NCBI RefSeq assembly: GCF_000002075.1
Contig: NW_004797928.1
Span: 62,471-126,470, forward strand
DNA from: Aplysia californica
Lineage: Eukaryota > Mollusca > Gastropoda > Aplysiida > Aplysiidae
Direction of reading: 5' to 3'
Length of the DNA stretch: 64,000 nt
This document shows positions 43,701-54,900 of this stretch, one piece after another (the first letter of the stretch is position 1; every line of letters starts with the position of its first letter). A program made the position numbers and the translations under genes. A model generated the notes under the pieces. It did not search any database and was not told the DNA's origin. It saw only the letters and a program-made list of their open reading frames with translations.

Positions 43701-46700
43701 CTTCTTCTACTATTTCTTGTACTAGAATGGGTTCCAAGACTGCAAATTATGGAGACAAAATTCCATTACCCAGTGAAAGTGGGTTATAATCAGGCATATT
43801 ATTATAATACCCAATTCAAAATAATACTTCTCACAGTTGTAATTAAATTCTGCACCAGAGTATTTGATGAATAGTACAACGCATTCAGGACAAACACAGT
43901 TGAATCCTTCCTCCAAATTGATTTAAATATTGCTGGTGGTTTAAACACAAAACAGGTACTGAATATAGAGGCTGATCTTGCCTTGGAAACAATGTCAGTG
44001 ATTGAAAAAGAATCTTCATATATTGCTGTTAGAACCTATCTGACTTATTTTCACTGGACAGTTCTCTCGACACTTTTTAACTACACCAACTTAATCTCAT
44101 CTCCAGCAAAAGTTAAGTGTTAAGATTTAACTCTTTATTTCCGGAAAGCCACTCCCAGCGGTCGGAACCCCTGTGCTAGTGAGCCGCTGACAGCAGCTCG
44201 GGCACATTCCTTTATGATGACTTCAACATAAAATTACTCTTCAACAGTTGCTGAAAACAGGTCTCTATTGGGAATTCATTCATTACTTAGATGAGGAACT
44301 ATCAAAATAGTTTCACTTGTTCTGATTTAAAGACCAATTTAACTGTAATGATTTAGTCATTTTTAGATTTAGTGCCAAAAATGGGCCCCAGCATAGTGGA
44401 TTTACCCCCCTCAGAGATAAAGAGTTAATGAACGATTAAGTGTCAATCAGCAGCCACAGTACAGTCAGGTCTCCACCTAACAGCAACCCCCTTGGGAAAC
44501 AAACCTTTGCTGCTGTTAGGCAGAGGTTCTTAATTGTTGCTTTCTGAATCTTTAAAGGAAAGTGATCTTCCCACCCCCACCCACTTACTCCCACCCCACG
44601 CAACCTCTCACATATCACACACATGACATGCACAAGTACTGCCCACAGGATGTGGTGAGGTTACTTCAGAAATAGAAAGTCGAAGACTCTTGAAGGAAGG
44701 TGGCTCTAGGCCAAAGGGTGAGAACTGAGCTTCTGTTCTGCAATCAGTGCAGTGTATTTTTGGCCAAAGAAGAGAGACTTCTGTAATGAGCGACCACTAT
44801 GATCTAGATTATAATCCTTCCAACAATAATCCTAATCCTAACCCATGTCCTAGCTGCTCTAAAACTTAGTCCTAACCCTAAACCTACCAATAACTCTAGC
44901 CCGAACCCAAACAAAAAGGGGAACAAGCCCCCCCCTGATATGAAAATAATCATGAAGTTTAAAAAAGATTTTGATGGACACTGATTTTAGATTTTATAGT
45001 GGTTGCTTTAAGAATTCCTCCCCAAAGAAGACGTTTGTTAGGAGATAAACAAGAAGAATGTTGTTAGGAGATAAACAAGAAGAATGAATGCAAGCACACA
45101 CTGAAATTAAATTAACAGGCCAATCTTGGTGTTTAGCTCATAAAAAATAAATAATTCAAATTACTTAACAAAAGTAAGTACGGCTAGCCACATGCCTAGA
45201 CCTTGTGTTGTTTGCAATCATGAAGTACATCTGGGAAATTGACTGTCGTCCAAACTGTCGCCCGGACGTGCGATAGGGCAATTGAAACATCTTGGTAGGC
45301 GTATAACAGGGAACTAAATATATAGTATTTATCGACCAGGAGAAAGCGTTCGACAAAGTGAACAGAAACAAGCTGTGGAAAGAACTCGAAAACTACACTG
45401 TAAGAGGCCAACTTCTAGATAACATCTGTGCCATTTACGAGAACAGCTTAAGTACAGTAAGAACGTCAGAGGGACTCACAGAATGGCTCGAGATAACATC
45501 CGGAGTAAGACAAGGTTGTGTCCTATCACCATACTATATCATATATACGGACAGAATTAAAGAAGAGACCAACACAGAACCAGTCGCCCTAAATGAATTA
45601 CTCTTCGCTGATGACCAAAGCCTGGCACACAAAGATGCACCAAGTCTCCAACACCACACTACCAGATTAAACGAAGAATGTAACACTACGACATGAAGAT
45701 CAACATCACAACAAAACAGAGACATTGATGAAAGTAAGCAGAAGAAAGCCAGAACCACTCAGGATACACATCAACAACAACAGTCTCAGACAGGTCTAAG
45801 AATTTAAGTACTTCGGAAGTATATTCACAGAGGATGGGCGACTGAACAGAGAAATTGAAACACGAGTACAAAAGGCCAATAATGTTAGTTACGAGCTTAC
45901 TCCACTACTGAAACATCCTAACATCCCTAAGACAACAAAACTCAAAATGATCAACACCATATTCATCCCAACACTCACTATCAAAGCCAAACATGGACCA
46001 CGAACAAGACATTAGAGCAAAGAATTACAACATGTGAAATGAGATGCCTTAGGAAAGCAGTAAACAAGACCAGGCGAGACAACATTAGAAACTCTGTAAT
46101 CCGAGAAATGGTGGGCACAAATGATGTCATGCATCACATCCAACACCAAAAAATGAAATGGTTAGGACATCTCCTATGATTACCAAGACACCATACCTAC
46201 ATAAAAAAAAATTGGATGGCAACAAGGCTAGAGGGCGACAAGAGAAAGACCTGAAGAGATGGAGTCAGGGAAACATTAACCACCAACGGCATCCCCCTGA
46301 CCCAAGCTCTCTGGCTGGTGACAGAGAGACATCTCTTTTTTCCCGCGATACCCAAAAGGGTAAGTGGCGGATAAAAGTAAAGTAAGTAAAGAACTTAAAC
46401 CGGCAGTGGACGCTCTGTCTAAATGAAGCTTGAGTGCCGTGAGTGTAACAACCACAGCGCCTGCAAACTATATTCAGGGTGCCGTGAATGTAGCCACTGC
46501 GTATTTGGGGACCAGATTCTAGCCTCACTACACTTGAGACTTGATATATATGTAAAAAAAACCTGATACAGTGAAGTCCTGAAATAACGAGTCCTGAAAT
46601 AACGAGAAGTCTGTTATAAAGACATTTTTCTAAAACCCCGTTTTTTTCCCTTCTATCTTTGTAAATAAAATACTGCTGCAGCGCAATCAGATAAACACGG

Positions 46701-48058
46701 GAGTCGGTTATAGCGGAATATTGCTGCTGCTGTGCACAGCACATAGGCCATTTAATTTATATTTATACATGATATGAAAACCTCGCCAGTTGAGAAACTT
46801 GGTGATCAAACGGAAAAAAAAATGGGAGAGCCCATGTGTGTCAACGATGAAGGCCGGAGCGAATGAGCGGGGAGGGTGCGGCACGCACAGACAAGCCATA
46901 TCTAACGCATTGCCTGATAGTGATAGGCCAGTCTAGTCTAGATTATCTAGGACTATCATACCTCTCACTTCTCCGATGCGGGAATGGAGAGGGCACAGTG
47001 CTGTGATGGATCATGGAGCAAATGTGTGACATGTGCAAGTAGACGCGGGAATGCACCACAGGGTGTGGTGGGGTGGGGGAAAAGACAGCGAGCCGGGCGA
47101 GTTAGCCTAGAAAACTTTCGTTCTGATAGCCAACGCCAAGCTGTCAACATCGCTAACGCTAGAGAAAGAAACCTGATTCAATTTTTGATCAAGTAGGCTA
47201 AGACCTAGATTATCTAGAGGTCACGTTGAACAAAGCCAATAAATTATCAGAGGAGATAACAAAAAGAAATAAACAGAACACCAAAGTCATAGATTAGGCC
47301 CACTTTATACTTCCTTTGAATTTATTGCTGGATCCCTTACAACGTGAATCCTGCTATAACGGACATTTCATACAGGTGCAGGTCCCCTCCCTCTCGAAAT
47401 AACAGGATTCCACAGTAGTCATTGTGTTTTAGAGCGATGTATGATGTATAGAAATGTAATAGAAAATTACAAACAATTCTTACTTCTGTTGGGAAGATTG
47501 ATTGAAGAATATTGGACCACTCGTACATTATTGCGCCAGAATGTGGGGTAGGTGGGGCAGGTGGAGGAGGGGGGGTTCAGGGGGGTCTCCCCCCTAACAA
47601 AATTTCAATGAATAGATCTACCGGTCCGAGATTCTCCATTGAGAGATATTAAAAACGGGAAAATTATGAATTCCTAAGGTTGAGACATTGAGGCAAAGTC
47701 AGTCCGCTGGTCCGGTATTCTTCAATCTTACCCTTCTGTTTCTCAATAAAATCGTTTTGACTAGATTCTAGAATCTAGATCTAAATCTAGATCTAAATTA
47801 TAGATCAAGATCTAGATCTAGATAGATCTAGATTCTAGATTCTAGATCTAGAATCTAGATAGTCTTGTAAGTGTTAGTGTTCACTCGAATCAATGGGGCC
47901 TACAGACTTCCTAAAACTAAAAAGTCCACTTCACCACAGTAAGTTGTAAGTAATTTTCAATCATTTGTACAAACATACCGAGCGAGGTGTAAGGCGTGGT
48001 TGGGTGTCTGACCGTCCTCCAAGGGTTGGCAATCATGTTCATCAAAATAAGAAGCCAT
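37723..48058 (-). CDS. RNF181: RNF181-like RING-H2 E3 ubiquitin ligase, five exons, 156 aa
   Basis: Exons in transcript order are 48058-47979, 43590-43451, 42355-42240, 41472-41398 and 37782-37723 (80, 140, 116, 75 and 60 nt), giving 156 aa against 153 in human. The N-terminus [10 protein letters not shown] is nearly identical to vertebrate RNF181. The RING-H2 ligands are C79, C82, C97, H99, H102, C105, C116 and C119 (CPIC...CGHQFHSGC...CPMC), followed by RYELPTDD. The last exon ends [10 protein letters not shown], matching the conserved C-terminus of the family. Known role: E2-dependent ubiquitin ligase. All acceptors are AG; the exon 2 donor (GTCCGG) is weak but supported by frame and homology. 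Intron 1 carries a LINE, a pogo-like element and a TTAA element. The gene is divergent from CCDC96, with start codons 215 bp apart. Confidence 0.94.
38222..38390 (-). mobile_element. SINE fragment, family S4
   Basis: GTTTTACAGCACTAGCAAC...TAAGTGCC tail, then 'gttacaaaagagtaacatac' and 'acccgccaaccaccc'. Confidence 0.65.
38716..39240 (+). mobile_element. Full-length composite tRNA-derived SINE (family S1, copy b)
   Basis: tRNA-like head 38716-38795 with box A TGGCCTAGAGG and box B GGTTCAAATCC, a pyrimidine-rich body, then 'gcgcacgtttaagatcccc', and the tail GCGCTCATATGACCTTATG...GTAAAACCCTCTACTA. It matches 589-1098 inverted. Too long and degenerate after the head to be a functional tRNA gene. 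Confidence 0.88.
40194..40877 (-). mobile_element. Internally deleted piggyBac-like element with transposase N-terminal remnant
   Basis: TTAA lies at 40190-40193 and 40878-40881. Inverted ends are CTCTTTTTATCCTAGCC and the complement of CTCTTTTTATCCGGGCT. On the minus strand, an ATG at 40700 starts [20 protein letters not shown], and a second frame continues with the acidic [16 protein letters not shown] and [11 protein letters not shown] basic start followed by an Asp/Ser-rich stretch is the usual N-terminus of piggyBac transposases. One frameshift separates the two blocks, and the catalytic domain is absent. Confidence 0.78.
40918..41292 (+). mobile_element. TGAGGC-family element
   Basis: TATGAGGCATCATGGTGAAA at the left, 'gccattttctcgctaatttt' inside, and CTTCCACTGCATCATGATTT at the right. 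It lies about 100 bp from RNF181 exon 4. Confidence 0.8.
41790..42122 (+). mobile_element. Full-length S2 SINE with 19-bp target duplication
   Basis: Box B GGTTCGAATCC is perfect. The central CACTTTGCAC/CACCCAGGGGGAAATGGGTA block is present, and the end is 'gctatataaatgcaatt' plus ATT repeats. ATTAAGATTTCGAAAGACT (41771-41789) recurs with one change at 42123-42141. Confidence 0.9.
44131..44424 (+). mobile_element. TTAA-flanked element, CTCTTT family
   Basis: TTAA lies at 44127-44130 and 44425-44428. Ends are CTCTTTATTTCCGG and TCAGAGATAAAGAG. Related copies are at 21130 and, inverted, at 59732. Confidence 0.8.
44459..44550 (+). mobile_element. Possible pogo-like transposon end
   Basis: TACAGTCAGGTCTCCACCTA followed by an inverted 'gctgctgttaggcagagg'. 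No second end was found. Confidence 0.35.
44771..45022. mobile_element. Second telomere-like element (T1 family), diverged
   Basis: The left end GACTTCTGTAATGAGCGACC is close to that of 4707-4900, and the right end (ATAGTGGTTGCTTTAAGAAT) is worn. The interior again has 'cctaaccctaaacctacc'. CCAAAGAAG is found at both borders. Confidence 0.65.
45170..46390 (+). mobile_element. Decayed LINE reverse transcriptase fragment (RTE-like)
   Basis: In RNF181 intron 1. It encodes [28 protein letters not shown] and LLFADDQ (the RT catalytic box with ADD), then [39 protein letters not shown] and MKWLGHLL. Several in-frame stops and frame changes are present. It ends in a short 'aagtaaagtaagtaaag' tail. 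The KYFGS-DG-EI pattern and tail suggest the RTE group. Confidence 0.82.
46567..47417 (-). mobile_element. Pogo/Tigger-like nonautonomous element, family P1, inverted copy
   Basis: Ends TACAGTGAAGTCCTGAAATA and TAACAGGATTCCACAGTA. The interior matches 32352-33154 in reverse ('gcgctatagcagtat'-type and 'atgggagagcccatgtgtgt' blocks). Confidence 0.8.
47755..47872. repeat. Long AGATCT/TCTAGA cluster
   Basis: About 115 bp built almost wholly from TAGATCTAGAT and TCTAGAATCTAGA units, 107 bp from RNF181 exon 1. Confidence 0.9.
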
Positions 48059-48273
48059 GATCTGGTTCAATTTTGTAAAACAGCCTATCTCTCTGTGTTC
48101 AATCTCAGGCAAACTTGCTCTTCTAAACAATACAATCGAAAATGAAAGTTGTTCTGACAGAGCAAAATAGAGTACGGAACCGGACGTGAGACACCAAAGA
48201 TCTCCTGGTTTCTTGTAGAAGAGAGTTCTACCTGGAGCTCTCGAGGTTGTCAATGTTTCTAATGACAACAATC
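48059..48273. promoter_or_regulatory. Likely bidirectional promoter between RNF181 and CCDC96
   Basis: Only 215 bp separate the two opposed start codons, so the segment must hold both 5' UTRs and any core promoter. There is no TATA box; a CCGGACGTGAG stretch lies in the middle. Just before the CCDC96 ATG is an inverted pair, GTTGTCA (48246-48252) and TGACAAC (48263-48269). These resemble the half-sites of the RFX X-box, known to drive ciliary genes, but the 10-bp spacing is wider than the usual 0-3. Confidence 0.6.
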
Positions 48274-48902
48274 ATGGCGGATGCTCAGGTATCAACCCCA
48301 TTCTCCCGTTTTCTATTATGTTGATGTTAAAATTACAAATTGATCTTTCTTATTAGAACCCCCTCCCCACACACACACACCAATGTCGTCCTAAATATTT
48401 CATTTAATCTTTCACAACTCACGTTTTCACACGAACATTGCCTGAGGTGAGGTTATGAGCTTAAATCTGCTTCACTTCACTGTCTTCAGGCAGTCATAGC
48501 AAGAAACTGTAATTATTGTTTGGGTTTGCGCGGTACTGTCGATACTTTTGTGTTCCCTCTATTGTTCATCCTTTTCACAGAAGTTACCACACTTCTTTTA
48601 ATATGAAATACCTGTGTCTCCTACTGTGTCAAAAGTCTCCCTCAAATAAACCATGACGCTCTTAGAGGGCTTTTCAAATCTGATTCTTCCATTTAAAATA
48701 ATTTTGTTTACGGTTTAGTTTACTTATGGGAATTGGGCCATTGATGTATTAGGACATATATTAAAAGATTGTGTCAGTATGGGCTTTAAGCAACTTGTTT
48801 TAAACTCATCATTTAAAAAAGAATGTAAAAAAAACTAATTTGATAAAAACATTGTGAATTACGTGCACGGTGCATATGCTCAAGTCATATATACTCTCTC
48901 TC

Positions 48903-48965
<63 letters not shown>

Positions 48966-51900
48966 TTATCTCACCCGTTTCTTTCTCTCTCTCTCTCTAT
49001 CTCACCCCTTTCTTTCTCTCTCTCTCTCTCTCTTTTTTTCTCTCTGTCCTTCGCCTCTCGCTGTCCTTTTCTCTTTCATTCTCTCTCTGTCTCTCTACAT
49101 AGCTCCGTCTTAACCACAATATATATAAATACACACGAACACACATACCCATATGCACACAAATGCACACACATGCACACACACAAACACACACACACAT
49201 TCACACTCACTCAAACTGTACACACACTTATGCTGCGAGTCACGTTCACGAAGACTCGTGCATTGATACGCATCCACTTCCACTCATACAAATGGGGTAG
49301 GAGAGATAGGGAATGCATTTCAGTTGTGAAGTGCCTATATTTGCATAAAAATTTCTCGAGAAACTTTATATAAAAAGTCACATTTTATTAAGACATACAA
49401 GGAATTCTTAAGGTACCTTCCCTGTTTATACCTCTGATCTGTCAGTGTAAGCGAGGATGTCTTTATTTACTACACAGGTTAAGTTTTATTCTTTTTAGTT
49501 GTTTCTGTGAGGAGGGGAGGCATGAAATACAACTTGTTAGCCAGGGACAAATGAGGAAGAGAAGAACTCTGAAAACCTCTCCTCTTACCGTTTGTTATAG
49601 TGCAACCCCCCCCCCCCACCCAACAATCTTCTTTTATGAAAGCATATTGTACAGTGAAACCTGCAATGGCAGGAGGTAAAATTTACTGTGGATGGGAGGA
49701 TAGGGGGAAGTATAATGTGTTATGACACTGTGGCAGTCTTTGGGCATGGAGCTATTGGTATAACTTTCAAACCTATGTTCATTTGCCTCTATTTTGTCCA
49801 AAAAAAAATACTAATCTATCTTGAATGAAAGAGGAGATATTTCTGATTGAATTAGGTGGACGACACCTGGTGTCAGAGGTGAAATTAATTAGAAAATGGC
49901 AGCTAAAGTTTGGTGACTTCCATGTAGATAGTGTCTTCAAACTCCAAATTTATACTTCTTTTTGCCTTTGATAGATATGTTTTAATGTAAAATTATACAA
50001 GCATATAATACCACTTTCTTGCCATTACATTTCACTGTCCTCGAATTACATAGTCCTATACCTGCTCAGTATCTAGTTTTAAGAAATATAACGTTAAAAA
50101 TTTTTAAAAATCAAGTCAAACTTTTTCAATGCAATTATTCTCTGAATATTATCTTGATAACGACTCCGAATAATCTTATGATTTTGATAGAAAAGATAGA
50201 ACATTTGGTTTCTGACTTCATGGCCTTAGTAACTCAAAACGGCCAAAAATGTCAGATAGAACTTTGTGATTCTAAGGAAATGATGTGTCACCCTTATATG
50301 GCCCATGTATTCATTACAGGAGGATACCCCAGCAGCAGAGGAGACCAAGCCGGAGGAGGCTGTGGAGGCACCAGCTGCAGAAGAAACTGCAGGGGAAGCC
50401 CCGGGTGAGGAAACAGTGACACAAGATGCTGAGGCAACAGAAGCTCCTGCTGAGGTAGAGGGAGGCACCGAGCAGGCTGCTGAAGGTACTCTGCTGTGGA
50501 AATTTATTTAGACATACTTAGTAATGCTTACCGATATGGGTTTATGGGAAAATGTGTTGGGTTTTTTGTTTTGTTTTTAATATATTTTTTTATAGACAGT
50601 GAAAGTGTGGATGAGGCTTTTTGTTTTTATTAAACCAGGCCTGGACTATTATAAGTACAGGTTGCAGTTACAACTGGAATGTATGAAAGAAACAGATTTT
50701 TTTTGTTACATTAAGAAATCATTTTGAATAAATGCTCTTGATTTTGATTGATGAACTTGAATTTTCTCTTTTGAAATGTTTAATTCATGTCCACCAAACT
50801 AATGAATGATTTTAGGAAAATGAAATGCATTCTAAATTGTTTTAAGTGGTTGTGTGTTTTTTTTTCAAATGTGTTGAAGGTGAAGCGGCTCCAGCAGAAG
50901 GAGGAGAGAGTGGGGGTGGAGGAGAGGCTGATGCTGAAGCCAAACCTGAGGAGGGAGGTGAAGGACAAGAGGCTCCAGAGCCACAGGCTGAGGGAGAAGG
51001 TGGGGAAGCGCCCTCAGAGGAGCAGCAACAGCAGCAGCAGGCAGAGGCTGAAGGTTCCGCTGAACAGACAGAGGGTGACGCTGCTGCTGCTGATGCTGTT
51101 GCTGCTCCGGCTGAGGGAGGCGACGCTGTTGCTGAGGCTGACTCGGCTGAAAAAGCTGAGGCAGCTGAGGCGGCTGAGGCTGTTGATGGTGTTGAGCAGG
51201 CAGAGGGAGCTGAGCCAGCTGAAGGGGCGGAGGCCACTGCTGCCCCAACTGAAGAAGGTGCTTAGGAGAATCCGTATCTTTCACTGCTCTATCGTAGCGT
51301 TACTTTATCCGTTCTCAGTCTGCCTTTCTCTATAACCATACACAACAAATACAAGGCATAGTTATAGGTCAGCAGGCAGTGAAAAGGAAAAAAGTGATCA
51401 AACTGGTTATAAATAGTTCAGAGTTTCCAAATGAATTTCCTTCGATCATGCTTTATTTGAGAGGAGTTTTAATGATGCTTAAAGCAATGTTTTGTGTGCA
51501 AAACTGAACATTACATAATACATTCAGTAATGATTTCATAACAGTTTGGAACTTAAAACCGCTCCTTAAATTAGAAGTCTCTTTTGTCTTGTCATTTGCT
51601 TCGCTTTTCCATATGGCATGCCTAGTCTTTTTTTTTCGTTTCTATTGCTCGGTTTACTTGTGAGAGTCGATTATTAGAATCTTTCTTGACAGAACAGAAG
51701 CAAGTGTCAGTTTTTCTTCCTTTTCCCATATGCTCGTTTCCTTCCCTTTTTCTAATGAGTTGTCCGTATAACCTCACAAATCATGAACTATTCCTATTTC
51801 AAACACATTTAGGTTCTCCTTCAGGCTGTAATATATCTGTCTTGCACCCTTCTAGTCAATCTCATGCAGTACTTGCATTCATTATATCATAATCTTGACT

Positions 51901-54900
51901 GATAAAGCAATTGATGCCGATTTTTTTAGTAAGGTTTACTTGCAAGAATTCAGAAAAACTTGCAGTTGTGGTGAGGTATCCTTCTGCTCTGTGAATTGAA
52001 ATTACTTTGTTGCACTTTTGAATCTTTAAAAGAAATTTCTACTTTCAGTTTTCATTTGAATAATTAAATGAACAAATTTGTGGCATCATGGTGAAGAAAT
52101 CAGGCACTTGTCAGAATAACAAAATGGAAGAAACCAACATGTTTCCGCTCATTGTGCAATTTTATTGAATTTCTTTTGAGAGGTGGGGCTCAGCACCCTT
52201 TTTGTCCATTTGAAAACACATTTCTGTGTGGATTTTACTGGGAAAAGTTGTTCAAAGACGCAAAAATGAAAATTTGAAGTTTCCGTGAACACTCAAACTG
52301 TTCAAGTCATGAAACTTTGGGGTGGTCATTTCCTCACTTATTTTACCTCTACTGCCAGGCAACCCCCCCCCCCCCCCCTCCTCCCCCTCTTAATTCCTTC
52401 AAATGGAAATATCATGACATCTATTCGAGATAGATGGATATCTTTTTTCATCAAAAAAAAAGACAAATGAACCAGCTTTAAGATTATTCCAATAACTCCA
52501 TTTGCCGAAAAATTGTCTGGCTCCTGATTCCATCATGTGATAACACAAATGCTTTTTGTATGTTATATTTCATTAATTTGAAGAGGGTTTGAGTTTTGAA
52601 ATTACATTTGTGTAAACGTATCTTTGATTCAACCTTGTGCACTTTACTGTTGTTTAAATTGGTTTCTGCCCTGAAAGTCAGGATAAGCTGATATTTGAAG
52701 TGTTGTTGATTCTTTTTAAAAATTGTTTTAAATAGACAATTTTTAGTTGGAAAATTTTAAGTGACTGCTGTAAATCATTTTACCTGTAACTGGGAGAAAA
52801 GTTTTCTTTGTGCATAAGAGAGGTGATTTGAAAAGAACTTCTAAGATTTAAAAAGTAATTTCTAGAACATGATGCACACACTAATTCTAGGTTATACGTG
52901 TGTTTCTAAATGACTTTCTAATATAGCTTCTTTTCTCCGAAAAAGTTTCTTTGGTAAGATTGTGAAAATGTGCACCTCTGATGAGTACTACTGTTGCAAG
53001 CTTCAATATATTTAAATTAAATGAGAACTTACTTTGCACAGATGGTGAAAAACCAGAAGGAGCTGAAGAGGAAGGAGAGAAAGCTGAGGGAGAAGAGGGA
53101 GAAAAGGCAGAGGGAGAAGAAGGAGAAAAAGCTGGAGGTGAGGAAGGAGAAAAGACTGAGGAAGCGGAGACCGGTGATGCTGAGAAGAAAGAAGACGGAG
53201 AAGGAGAGGATCAGGGTGAAGGCGACGCGGATGTTACGGCAGAGGTGAGTTATTATTTTCCATTTTGGGTCAAACAATTATTAAAGAGACAAACCAATAG
53301 ACAAGTGATACCACGCAGATGGCAAAGAGGTCGGTTATATATAATACTAGATCTCGCAGCAGTGATGTCACAAGTGTCAGACATGGAGGGCTTCTTTCTT
53401 ACCCTCATCGGCATGGCCGGCGTGCCCCCATTTACATGAACAATCTGAACCCCCATCCTGTTCCCCTCGAGCTCTAGTATATTAAACTCCACCTTGCCCC
53501 CATATTTCAGTGCAAGCTTGTAGATTTCCTCCTAAGACCGCTGAGACTCCTTCACCAGAGTCAAGAAAAATACTCACCTGTTTGTTGAACTCTGCATGTC
53601 GTGCCCTTGAGGTTCAGTTTCGAGTGCCATGTGCAGTCACCGTTCATGTATGTGGGGAACATCACTGCCACAAACTCTAGTACTAAATATAATCTCTTTT
53701 TGCAGATAGACAGTTGACAGGCAGAGGGAATTACCAACATTAACCCTATCCGAACGTCATGTTTTACTATCGTATCCATACGACGTGGGGAACTCTGTGC
53801 CACCGTTTTCCAAAGAGGAAATGTACTTGTTTATCCGATCCGTATACTTTGCATAGCTGTCTGTCAAAACGATTTTTTGAGAAATACTGAAAGTTTCAAA
53901 GAGATCTTTTTACTAGAAGTATTCTTAAATGTGAAGAATACAACTTCGAGGTACATAATGACCCCAGGGCGTACAGATAGGGTTAATACTGGCATTGTGC
54001 TGGTGTAGCCTTGTGTACCTGATAAGTAACAGCTGGTTTCTAATCATAAGATGTACTGAAATTTTCCATACATATATATAGAGAGAGTATTATGCTTGTT
54101 TTCTTTGCCAAGTCATGCATATGGACAGATAACTTTATGTTGCATCAAAGTAGGATGACACAATCCTGTTTTTTTATTTGATAAAAAAAAACACAGCTTA
54201 TTTAACGAAATAATGTCTTCCTCTTGTAAGAAAAATCTTAATTTACATAAATTTAGTAACCTTGGACTTGCCCTGTTTTAGTTTATTTTTCCACCTTTGT
54301 ATATGGTTTGATTTAAATCTGTTGATTATGTTATGCCTTATTAAACCAAATGTCTTAGAACTGTGTTTGTTTTCTTTTGTTGTTTTAATTTTTGTTTTGT
54401 TTTAATACTTTCATCAACTCACTTTGCTCAAATGGAAACAATTGTATGTGTATTCTTTACAATATCTTCCTTTACATCTCCCGATCCCAGTGCTTTCTTG
54501 TCATATCTCCATTTTATAAACAGTGAAAATGTGACTTCTTCTGAAGCTCTCTTTTTGATATAAACTGTTTTCACTGTTATTAAAATGGAGATACAACAAG
54601 AAAACACTGAGGTCGCGATCAGTCTGTAGAATTTTCACACACGTCTGATTACTAAACATTCTACTTACCAGGCCCCAGCAGAAGATGCAGAAAGGGCAGA
54701 GAGCCCGGTGGCTGTAGGAGAAAAGTTGTCTCGCGGGGGCACACCTGACATCACAGATGCAGCACACCTTGAACAGGAGAGACTAGAAGCTACCACTCCA
54801 GACCGGCTTCGTGAGTTACATTTTTAATATCACCCCATTCATTTTGTTCTCTTTTTTTTTTCTTTTATGCAGAGGTTTAAAACATTAAGATTGGGTTTTG

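Noticed and set aside
48870-49373. A Leu/Ser-rich 167-aa open frame in CCDC96 intron 1
   Set aside because: It is composed of (CT)n and (CA)n repeat.
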